From Caprimulgus europaeus (lineage: Eukaryota > Chordata > Aves > Caprimulgiformes > Caprimulgidae), in contig OU015528.1 of the NCBI GenBank assembly GCA_907165065.1, forward strand, positions 71,653,474 through 71,717,473: DNA of 64,000 nt, given 5' to 3'. This document shows, in pieces, positions 26,522-36,594 of the stretch. Within the stretch, counting starts at the first letter, position 1, and every line of letters starts with the position of its first letter. Made by a program: the position numbers and the translations under genes. The notes beneath the pieces were generated by a model. That model saw only the letters and a list, made by a program, of their open reading frames with translations. It was not told the DNA's origin and did no database searches.

Positions 26522-29500
26522 TGTCAGACTGGGGTAACAGCCTTTATACAGCACAATTTGCATAAGTTCTCAAGATACATCCTGTATACAATCACAAAAC
26601 CATGGCATGGATTTATACATAAAGTGAAAACTGAGACAGATTTACAAGCATTTTTACACAATTCTCATATCACTTTTGTTTCAGTTTTTACAACTTTTAG
26701 AATTAGTCTGTAATTTTTTTTTTCATGATGAATCTGGGAGCAAAATGAAAAATAAAAGAAATTCAAACCAAAATGAATATCAACAAACCACCATTATACA
26801 TGCAACATTTACTGTGGAAACATTACATTTCTCCAAGGACTAATCTTTTTTGTGTGTTTTTGTGGGTTTTTTTGGTGTTTTTGGATTTTTTTTAAACATT
26901 GGGTATGCTGTACACGTTGTCAGTAGTGTGACAGCACACGCTAGTCAGCCATTGTTGAGCACCTGAGCACGTCACTAAACATCTATCAGATACAATCAAA
27001 TAAGAGCACATTCACATGCCTGGATGTCAGATGGAGTTGATAATTTAAATGATTTGTTTTACAAAAATGTATACTTATTTACAGGCTAACAAATTAAGAA
27101 AACAACTTTCACTCAAATATCTATTTTGAGATATGGATATCTATATATATTATAATTTTTGAGCTCATCAATATATTTGCTTATTAATCTTTTCAAAATA
27201 ATAAAACAAAACCTATAGAAAACATTAAAATGCTTTTTATGATTTAAAGAGAGAGTATCCGTTTTCACTTATTCCTTCTATGTTCCTTCTGAAGGCAATA
27301 TGTATTCTTAAAGAGCAACTGATCCTACATGCCAGGTGTACTGAAAATTCACAAGGCATGTAGGACTAAGGTTTAAATGTAATGTAGGTGGATACTTACA
27401 CTAAATTTCCTCTCTGTTTCATTACCTTTATAAGTCACAGTCACACAAATGCAAATTTTCTCTGTTATTCACATAGGTATGTACATATCTAGATATATAC
27501 TCAAATAATGGAATCTGGAACATTCAACATTGTAGCAATGAAAATAAAGTACTTAAAAATAGTGTCAGTTATGATTCAAATAATAATTTAAAAAAATACT
27601 ATTAACATCTTTATGAGATCTCCATGAAACTAAATCCTAATTAAATAATCTCTATTGGGCACACACTAGCTTACAATATAATAGATGTCTTCTTTTTCTT
27701 CATCATCGTCCTCAAAGTAAGAATCAATATAAGCTGGTTACCAGCTACCATATCCCACAGCCTAACCATGCAAACACCCAGCATCCAGAAAAATAACTGA
27801 AATATTTCCTAGGTCTTGATTTAAAGCCAGTTTAAGTCAATAGATTGGATGCTATTGACTTCAACTGGTTTGGATTGGGTTTTTGTTTCTTTCACACAGG
27901 ATCCATGTAATGTAAAAACATGGGTAATAATAAAGAAGCAGCACTTATTGCCCCTGGATACTATCCCTTTAAAGTATAATGATAACAAATGAGCTCAACA
28001 TTCATCATAGAAACTCTCATGTCTAGTTTTAACCTGGAAGAAAAAAAAAAAGGTGGCTGTTTGCTGCTTATTGTATTTGTAATAATAATGATAAAATTAG
28101 AAATCCCTGTCATTTGTAAACACATACACTGTGCTTTTGCTCATTTTTCAGCTTGTTTCCACTACACAAGGCCTGGAACAAAGAAGCAACTTCAGTCTCT
28201 GTTGACTCAGCAGATTTACGAATAAGAAAAGTTAAAATACCTCTGCTATTGCCTCCCTGCAATATGTGTCTTCAAAGCAATCATATAAATGTGTGAACTC
28301 ATTAATAATCAATCACCTAGAAATTATAAAAGCTGTTGCCACATCTAAGAGCTTTTGGCTAGATAAAAGAAACAAAAATTAATGAGAAAAAAGTGAAAAA
28401 AATATACTGAGATATATACAAAAAAAGTAAAAAAATACTAATAGTCCTTGTTTGATTATTTTTTAAAAAACATTGTCACAAGAGTGTTTCCTAAATCCAT
28501 TCATAAAACAAGAAAAAAAGGAAAAAAATGCATTCAAACATGAATCTGTGTTGCATAGAGTGATTCCAGTACAACCTAGAAATTTGGTCAAAAAAAGGAA
28601 CTTGGCACACTTTGGAAGCATCCTCTGACCTCTGAATGATGCTGCCTCAGAAAGAGAGAGTGTGTGGGTCCAAGTCTGTCACTAGCCCATCCTGAGTGAC
28701 ACCAAAGGAGCCCTGTCCTTTCTGCAGCTGGCCAAGGCAGTGCCTCATTCCTGACAAACTGCTCTTTGCTTTTCATGATGGGAGTTCTGAAACTGCCATT
28801 TCAACATGCAGAAACATTTTGTGTGTTGTTCAGAGAATCAAAGATGCTTGAATCAAAACAGTTGCCGACAGCTGATTACCCCAGCCACCTTAGCTGCTCC
28901 ATCCAGCCACAGCTCTACCACTCAACACAACTATTCTGTAAAAACATTGGCCACATTTGTACATGTGTGAGAGCAAAGTATGCCTGTCCGCTTTTTCAAT
29001 TAAGAGTGATGATTACAGGCTTCCCAGTAAGGCAGCTGGATAGTGCTTGTTCCTGCTGGAAATCTCCATAGCAACTACCAGCATGACTTGCTGGCTTTAT
29101 AATAAATCTTAGCAAGAACAAAATTACCAGCAGTTTGCACAAAATTGCACACCTCATGGCTTGTACTTCACACAGTAATTTAAACTGGACTTTTTTTTTT
29201 TTTTTTTTGGTCGTTTTTCAAATAAAGAACACACTATAGCCATCAGGAATGCAAAATAACCCACCAAAAAAGCAACACATATGTCAAATATATCCACATA
29301 GGATTTTTTGGTTCAAACGGGGATTTTTCCTTTGAAGTATTTATCTTCTTATAAAAACATACACAACATCAAAACATATAGGATGTTTACAATAACTCCA
29401 GAGGACTGTTTTTAAAATATATTAGAGGTAGGGTATACATATACTGATGAAAGCATAAAATTCAACATTAAAGCACACATCCGACTTCCACTGTCAGTGA

Positions 29501-29876
29501 TGTTGTGTTTTTAAGATAGCTAATAAGATTTTGGTAAGGTTGTTCTGCTTTCAAGTTAAGCAGGCTACCAGCACATTATTGACAACTTAACAGGAGTTTC
29601 CTTGGTGTTTATATCATTAACATCTCGTCTGTTTCTTCTCATATTTCTTTCCCATGCTGTTATTTTAAGTTGACAAAAAAAAATTGAAAATTGTATGTGG
29701 GAAGTGTCATTAGATTAAATAAAGTAACTTTTTCATGGTCAGTTCAGCTTCTGAGTAGGCGGAACATCTTTTTTTTTTTTTTTAGGTGTATGTTATTTTC
29801 CAGAATATTAAAGCATTTGTGAAAAGTTATTATTGGGCAAGAAAAAGAAATTTCTGAAGTGCAGAAGTTTGGTAAT

Positions 29877-29882
29877 TTTATT
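29877..29882 (-). promoter_or_regulatory. Possible proximal PCLO polyadenylation signal AATAAA
   Basis: The minus strand reads AAAAATAAAATTACC about 1.5 kb after the stop codon. A canonical hexamer alone is common in AT-rich DNA, so this is only a candidate for an alternative shorter 3'UTR. Confidence 0.25.
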
Positions 29883-31380
29883 TTTCAATATGCAAAGGTC
29901 ATGAGGTAATATTTGAAGGGAAACTATTTTTTAATGAAGCTGTGAAAAATTAAACAACTGAGTAACAGGGGAATTAGTACCATAGTGATGCTTGTTTTTT
30001 AAAGAAACTGCTCTACTGTTAGGAATGGGAGAAAAAGTTCCCCCTTCTTCAATAATGGTACAAGGGAAAATACAATAATGAGCCTAATCCATCCCAAGCA
30101 GTAGTTTCTTACCGAAGTGAGCCAACTGCTCCTTTTCAAGCCCCTGAAGGTGGGATTTTAAGCACAGAAGTGCTAACACAGTCTTAAATGTTGCAAGTTA
30201 CCTTCCTATTTGCTTCTTTCCTAACTGAGAATCCATGCTGTTGAGTGGATTATACTCAGACATTGTCCTGAGCTAGCAAGAGGATATTCTTAATTCTCTC
30301 TAATACAACAGCATCCAGGCAGTAACTGCCCTGCAATCCCTTCCCCTTAGATTTCAAGTGTGTCATTAGCGCTGCACCAAGCAGGCTAGCGTTATCATGT
30401 TGGGTCTACTGCTCCAAAGTGCCTATAGTATAGCCTAGAATTCATCATTTCCATACAGTTCCAGAATAAGACTGGTTGCTGAAAAATGGAAGAATTAGTT
30501 GAAATAATTTTGTTAGTCCCAGTAAATCTCTTCAATTCCATTTTTTTTAAAAACTGCTGATTCAAAGGGTAGGGTGAAGTACAGTGTCACTGACAGTGAA
30601 ACAGCATTTTTTTCTTCCTGATGTAGTACAGTTTACATCCTGTCCTTTCTCTTAAAAACCACATCCCAAATTATAGACCATTAGTATAGTTTTATCCATT
30701 ACATTCTAGGACAGTGGTTTATATTAACTGTTAACACACATAAACAAAGAAAACAATCAGATCTGATTCTCCACAGCATAGTTTCTGAAGGAAAAAGAAA
30801 GAAGGAAAAAAAGTGATGTAAAATAACATTACCACTCTTGCAAACACCTTGCAGTTTGTGTCGAGTGGCATAATCTCACTACAGCAAGTTATCAGAGATC
30901 CTAAGGTGCAGATGAACAAGTTTTGCACTTCTGATAAGTGAGATTTGGAAAGTCAGTCACCTTAGGTGCTTTTGCATAAAATGATCTTCTGGTTGCACAG
31001 AAAACCAGACTGCTCTTTCCATCACACTACCTTCAGCTGCAGCCAAACTCTGCATTAACACCTGACTTCCAGCCTTCATTATTTCCTTCACAGTTACGTT
31101 CTTCACAAAGAGTCCAACAACACAGAGCCCTCGTATGAGTCTTCATTTCAAACAGCCTCACTTTAACTTCTGGGCCCAGGTTTTCTTTTACTTTGCTGTC
31201 TTTTGCAGCAAAACAAGTGTACTAGCCCTCATTTAGGTGTGCTATGTAGCCCAGAGACTGCTCTTTTCTACTTTGTATTCTGAAAGACTAGCTAAACACA
31301 ATGATATCAAACTATAGTCTTGGAGTGATGCTGTTTATAGCAGACTCTGCAGGTTTTGTGCCCTAAGCAGACAGCTCTGC

Positions 31381-31521
31381 TCAGTGTGTTTGTGTGGAGC
31401 TGACCAACAGTTTGTGCCAGTTTACTATTCTTTTCCTTAGATCCACTTTGTCAAGCCAGATATAAGCTTCCCCAATCAATGTCTTTTTCATAAACTTTCC
31501 TCCATTGGAGACAAGCAGAAT
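31381..31521 (-). CDS. PCLO: PCLO last coding exon: end of C2B and stop
   Basis: This 141-nt coding part holds 46 codons, from [20 protein letters not shown] to LLVSSTQTH, then TGA at 31383-31381. It begins after the acceptor TTATTTTCCCAG in phase 0, matching the preceding donor. It completes the piccolo C2B fold with the strands after loop 3 and the C-terminal helix region ([15 protein letters not shown]). Loop 3 reads [10 protein letters not shown] and lacks the Asp-x-Asp that Ca2+-binding C2 domains use there. C2B of piccolo, like that of RIM proteins, is therefore expected not to bind Ca2+ in the usual way. This is the terminus of the long piccolo isoform; shorter isoforms described in mammals end before C2B. 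The exon continues into a long 3'UTR. Confidence 0.95.
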   Translation of the reverse strand: MLLVSNGGKFMKKTLIGEAYIWLDKVDLRKRIVNWHKLLVSSTQTH

Positions 31522-32022
31522 CTGGGAAAATAATAATAATAAAAAATAATTATCATTGTGCATAATGACATACTACATTTTCTGGCAAACATGAAAGATT
31601 CAGAAACGTTGAGCTCTGTTTTGGTACCCACAGAGGAGGAAAGAAACACTGACCATAATCCTTTATATAGAACAATTTTTCCAATAGAAAAGGAGCACTG
31701 TGAAAACTGAATCTTCCCTCTTTTCTATTTTATTATCATGGTATGCAGCAACTAGAAGGCAATCTTGAACTTCATTGAGCAATTTGTTCACCTGCTGGTT
31801 ATCAAAGACAAACATGAGGTCAAGTTTCAAGTTACAGGGTAAAGCCTTATGCAGCAAAAGTACCAGCCCTTTTTAAGTGCATGGGAGCCAGAGGGTGCTC
31901 TGCGTGTAGGCTGTAACTCAGAGCAGACCAGTGTGTGAGAGAGTCTGCACTGCTGGTTTCTGATCTCAGCAAGCAGTTGTCTAACCTAAAATGCAGAGTT
32001 GGTCTGAAATCTCACTCCTGCT

Positions 32023-32346
32023 ATGTCTCTGCTGAGAGCCACTGCACTGCCCCTGCTCTTATGGCTCTTGCTTGCCCAGCCATGGAGAGCGGGAAGGGAA
32101 AGGAATAACCCTGTCACTATGTCAGCTGTGCGGGCTGGGTGTTCAGGACTCTCCCTGGTACATCATTTAGGCACATGTTTTCCAGCTAAGCAGGTCCATG
32201 CCATGCAAAAAATAGACTTCTCTGAAGGACTTGATTCATTCTGTGGATCTATAGATTCATTCTGTGTTTCAGGGAAAATATACATACTTCAGGGGTTGAG
32301 TTCTAGTTATAGAGTCAGACAAATTCTAGCATTTCCTAACTTTTGA
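32023..32346 (+). other. Plus-strand ORF with signal-peptide-like start, inside PCLO intron
   Basis: This 107-codon ORF begins MSLLRATALPLLLWLLLAQ, followed by PWRAGRERN. That is a basic n-region, an uninterrupted Leu-rich core and a plausible signal-peptidase site near Ala-Gly. There is a purine (G) at -3 of the ATG. The remainder (about residues 30-107) has no recognised domain, few regularly spaced cysteines and a drift to AT-rich codons, so if real it may be only a first exon, or a relic. I do not recognise the family. A chance ORF is the main alternative: several other ORFs of about 100 codons occur in this window without meaning. Confidence 0.2.
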
Positions 32347-33625
32347 ATAAATGAATTAGCAAGCTTAATACTTTTTTTTAAAAAATCAATTTCATAATTT
32401 TTCCAAAAAGAAATAGAACTCGTGAAATATTGCAGTTCCATGGTAGGATTAGCAGGAGATTTATAATATTCAGTCACTGAGCAGACCTCCGGCAATGAGT
32501 AAGGGAGGTAACTGATGACAGTAGGAGGTTGTCACCCTCTGTGTGAACCAGCAGGAGAGAAAATAGGGCATTTTGTTGCTTGGTTTCACAGATCTGGGCT
32601 AACAGAAGAATGGCAGGACTCAAGAATTTTCTATTCCACTGAGATGCTGGAAGATAACATATGGCAATAGACATGTAACAGAACTGTAGAAGAACTAGAG
32701 TTTCCAGTACTGAACAACTTAAAACATAACTTTTTTGAAAATCATCCATTCTGATTTGAGAAACAAAGTAAAAAATGCAAACTTTACAGTACAATGGAAA
32801 TTTAGAAAAAAAAAAAAAAAGAAAAAAGAGAGGAAGAAATTATCAATCATTTTCCTGGATGAGTTTCCCAGTTCCCTGGCCAATTTTGATATCACTCAGC
32901 AAGTAAAGTATGTATCCGAACAGCTTAGACACCTACATGCCTGTCAGTCAACAGGTTTGATGAGGGAGGACCAAATGACCCTTAGGCACTGAGCTATTAG
33001 GGAACCCCACTTTACTTCTCTCATCAGAAAGCTCATCCTTGGAGAACATAGGCAGCCTGTCTCCACTGCCAATGGTTTCTAGGTCGCTTGGTTCAGTGTT
33101 TCCTGAAGAAATGGACAGCCCAGAAGCTGGCAAGCCAAACCAGACTATCTGTGAAAAATATTCTTCTGGGTTTTTCTGATTACCCTCAGATAGGATATTA
33201 TGTATTTCTAATTGCAGTGAGCCAGTCAGGAGCCAGCTCAGGAACGAGGCAAAGGAGCCAGGAGCTTAGTGCTTTCCAGAAGAGTCCCAGGTGGGTTGCC
33301 AAGGAACAGGGAAATCAGGAAAGTGAGTGAGCGAGTTGCCAGGGGCTGAGGCAAGTGCCTGTCTGAAACCTGTCAAAATGTTTTTTGCAGAATATTTTCA
33401 TTCTGACACATCAACAGAAATTTTCCATCACTTCTCTCCTTTATCCTTCTCCCCATTCCTCCCAGCTGGATCCCTGGTATCTATCTTCTGTAGCTTATCT
33501 ATCTCTCAGCCTTGGTTCTTCCCTGCTCTAGGCTCTAAATTCCAGCCTTGTTATCTTGAATCAGCTAATGTCAGTTTCTAGTCTTTAGGATTTTTTTCCT
33601 TATTCCCAATCTCTTGATCACAAAA

Positions 33626-33707
33626 TTCTTTCTTTTCTTGTCTTTTCTTTTTTCTTTTCTTTTTTCTTTCCTTTTCTCTTTTCTTTTTTTCTTTTCTTTT
33701 TCTTTCT
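33626..33707. repeat. Pyrimidine tract (TTTTC)n-like
   Basis: About 82 bases of almost pure C/T with TTTTC, TTTTTTC and TTTC units (one G) in the last PCLO intron. On the sense (minus) strand of PCLO it is a purine (GAAAA) tract. Confidence 0.95.
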
Positions 33708-35773
33708 GTGTTTACCATGTTTGATCTAATCTTTTCTGAACTTATTTCCTCCCTTAATCTCCCAATATCATTTTTGTTCTATATATTCTGGTTTTGTTTC
33801 CTTTCCCTGTCCTCCAAATCTCTTTTGTCAATACCCAGCTCTTTGCCGCTAAATGTTCATCACCCAAGTTTAACATTTAAATCAGCCAGCTTCATGCTTT
33901 GTCATAGGAACAGTTTGACTGATAAGTGTGAAGAGTATAAAAAAACCAGATGTACTTAGTCAGATCAAAGATCTCCCCAGGCCAGGCAAATGTTCTGCTT
34001 CCAAATGTGTATAGGGCAGTGCATAAGGTAGAATATAAGAAGAGGACGATCGTGTAGCAATACTTTCCCAAAATACCTACAGTGACCTGTGGACCATTGA
34101 CTTCCTGTATGCTTGTATTTAACAGATTATGAGGTATTTTGCCTATGAATTTGTCAAATTATTTTTTCCAGTTACTTTTTCCATAAAAATACTTAGCAAC
34201 CACAGCATGTTATGACAATACATTTTACAGCTCAAACCTAAGTTTTACGAAGAAGAAACACCTTTTGTTTGTTTTAGACTTGTTCTTTGCTACTTTTATA
34301 ACATATATTCTCTTAGGTCTGGTGTGCAGCACCAGTACATATCACAGAGCTTCTGAGGATGTGTTGCCAAGTCTCAGGCTGACTGTTCCTATGACTACCT
34401 CCCTCACTGCCTCCCTCCTTAGCAACTTGATGCTTATTTTTTCACAGGACTCTGTGGGTTCTTTTTTGCCTTATGGTTTTCATTTCAAACCACCACTGGA
34501 AGTAAAGTTTTCACAGGAATTTTAGCTCTTAAAATTTTGCAAGACTTACTGACCACTCTGGATTTTCCCAGGTTATATAGTGTCCTAACTAGATTTTCAC
34601 TGAGTCTATGGAATCAATAAGGATGTTAGAACATCTTAACACAGGGAAAACTATCTTTGTTTATAGAAATAGAAAACAACTATTTTTGTTGTCCTTGTTT
34701 TGTAATCAACATGATTTCGGCTTTAATTTTAATGTCACAGCCAATAAGTACTTAGATAATTCAGTCTAACTTCAGTTATCAAAATGTAGCTGGCTTGTTT
34801 ATGTTGGTCTTCCAGATTTAAAAGTACATTAAGTGGATGTTGGTTTACCCAACAATTCTTCCCACTTTCTTTAACGGCTAGCAAGCAGATACCCCTGGAA
34901 TTTTCCATCCCTTTCCATTGACTAGAAGAAGGCGGAATATCTGCTTTATATCAGTTATTTACTCATGTGAAAGTAAATTAAGGTGGTAAAGTGAATCCTA
35001 CTGGTCTAAAAAAGCATACCTGACCAAATCATCAAATTTATTTAAGCAACTAAAACACAGGAGCAGGACTGTTCCCTGAATCAATTCCACACATCATTTG
35101 ATGTGCCACAGACTTGAAAACACTGTCATCTCCTTTACAAAAGTATCCAGAGCATATTTTACTTGGCATAATTTGTGACATTATGACTATTGTGTCGAAT
35201 TCTAGGCATCAGAACTTTTAAAGAAGTTGGAGAGCTAGAGATAATGATAAAATTATTAGGCATTTAAGTAACAGGACATATCAAAGAAATATTGTTTACT
35301 TAGCCTGTAAAAATAGAAAGGAGAGATATGACAGGAACATTTCAGTGTACAAACTTTTTTAACAAAAAGAAAGCAGATCACTTTTCCTTGGCTTTCTAAG
35401 GATACTTAAGGATAAGTTAACTCATTTTAAAAATATGTCATATTCAAGTGAAGTAATACATTATACTTTCTAAGTATATTGAAAAATATTTTTGTAAGAC
35501 ATGTATAACTTCCATCTCTAGAGGATTTTAAGAACAGATCAAGCCTAAAACTTTCAGGCCTGGTCTATGAATAACCTTCCTCGGTGTGAGGTTATAGATT
35601 AACCATCTTTTAAAATCTCTTCTATCCCAGTATTTCCATTATTATGGAGTTGTGTTACTTCCTTTGTAATTTTCTCTTTTCAGCAAACAACTAGGGTAAA
35701 AGATCAATCTCAAATGCCCATAGCACAGCATGGACAACATCCAAAATTAGTTTTTAATAAAATGCAGAATTAC

Positions 35774-35919
35774 CTGAAGAGAATGCCCAGCAGGACTCAA
35801 GCTAAATCTAAATGTTTCATTGAATGAAGGCTCTCGGTCATGCCTGCATACCCTGGTTTTCTTCTTAATTACTCTCTTTTGAGTAGAGATATTGACAACG
35901 TACAGCTTCACATATAGGT
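35774..35919 (-). CDS. PCLO: PCLO penultimate coding exon: core of the C2B domain
   Basis: This 146-nt exon contributes two bases of a split Asp codon plus 48 codons, from LYVKLYVVN to SPAGHSLQ. It carries the C2 signature DLYVKLYVV, then the basic run [11 protein letters not shown] and the segment [12 protein letters not shown], which corresponds to the 'NPxFNExFxF' strand of C2 folds. The acceptor is CTTCCCCAG|AC and the donor CTTCAG|GTAATT, so it ends in phase 0. The KKKTR patch is the kind of polybasic strand that binds acidic phospholipids in other C2 domains; binding here is an inference. The open frame runs past the donor for nine intronic codons before a stop, so the donor rather than the frame defines the exon end. 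Confidence 0.95.
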
Positions 35920-36459
35920 CTGGGGAAGAACAGTTCAATGAGTTAAATACAGAAGCTTTTAAATGATCGTTGTAGCTAATTATTTCAACAGAGTGGAAGT
36001 GTTGTGAATAAACAGAGCACAGTACTTTGCAGAGCCATATTCTGTTCTCATTCACAGGTGTAGAAATAGAACCACCACACTATATCCAAGGAAATTACTT
36101 TGTATTTACAATGCTATTATTAAAAGAACAAATACCTCGATGTCTTTATGTATGTATGAAAATATTATTACTAACAAGTTCTTAGTTTTTAAAAAGCTTT
36201 TTCACCAAAATACAATTTTTCACTAGATAGCATTGTTCTTTAATAACATAAGGAGTTATCATTTTAATTAAAATTTAAAAATAGGATGAATTTTTAACAA
36301 TCAAAAGTAAATTAAAAAGTGGATTAACTTCTGAGAGTTAATTTGGTTCTACAAAATGTTTTTATTTTCATTAAAGTTGCTCATAAAAGAAAAAAAAAAC
36401 TTCAGATATATCCTACTTAATGTTTTCAAAATCTCATGCAGCTGGTTTCTGTGTGATAC
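35920..36459 (-). other. PCLO: PCLO intron between the first two C2B exons
   Basis: A short 540-bp intron with donor GTATCA and acceptor TTCTTCCCCAG, splitting an Asp codon after its first base (phase 1). It is AT-rich, and I see nothing else in it. Confidence 0.92.
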
Positions 36460-36594
36460 CTGGTAGATGATCTGGAGATTTAAATTTGTATGTGATATTT
36501 CTGCACTGAAGGATTTCTACTATCAGCTGTTCTCCATCTGTCTTCATTTCCTTCTTTAGTGCAATCTTGATTTCACCCATAACCTGTGTTTTAC
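36460..36594 (-). CDS. PCLO: PCLO antepenultimate coding exon: start of the C2B domain
   Basis: This internal exon encodes 44 full codons, from [17 protein letters not shown] to FKSPDHLP. Piccolo is a giant presynaptic active-zone scaffold, and this segment opens its C-terminal C2 domain (C2B). It gives the first beta strands ([13 protein letters not shown]) and loop 1 (SPDHLP). The acceptor on the minus strand is a T-rich tract ending TTTCCAG, and the donor is CCAG|GTATCA. The exon is 135 nt: two bases completing a codon, 44 codons, then one G that makes Asp with the next exon. That exact phase match supports the call. A second AG twelve bases into the exon (CACAG|GTT) could serve as an alternative acceptor, but it would remove the conserved-looking KTQ. 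The gene identity comes from my recognition of the piccolo C-terminus; RIM C2B is the closest alternative family, and its sequence differs clearly. Confidence 0.93.

Larger units (their letters stand above)
26500..31380 (-). other. PCLO: PCLO 3' untranslated region (inferred extent)
   Basis: This is the sequence after the PCLO stop, read on the minus strand for about 4.9 kb. No ORF in it looks like protein and no interspersed repeat was recognised, in contrast to the flanks. The mammalian long PCLO transcript also has a 3'UTR of several kilobases, so the length is plausible. The 3' limit is set by the AATAAA at 26521-26516. AT-rich stretches, short A or T runs and two Pumilio-type motifs (27485-27478, 28420-28413) are present. 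The end point is inferred from signals only; an internal AATAAA at 29882-29877 could give a shorter form of about 1.5 kb. Confidence 0.7.
31522..35773 (-). other. PCLO: Last intron of PCLO
   Basis: This 4.25-kb intron runs between the donor CAG|GTAATT at 35774/35773 and the acceptor CCCAG at 31522. It has no recognised interspersed repeat. It contains a plus-strand ORF with a signal-peptide-like start (32023-32346), an A-rich stretch near 32805-32827 and a long pyrimidine tract at 33626-33707. The parts near 33200-33350 are somewhat GC-richer but show no gene I recognise. Confidence 0.9.
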
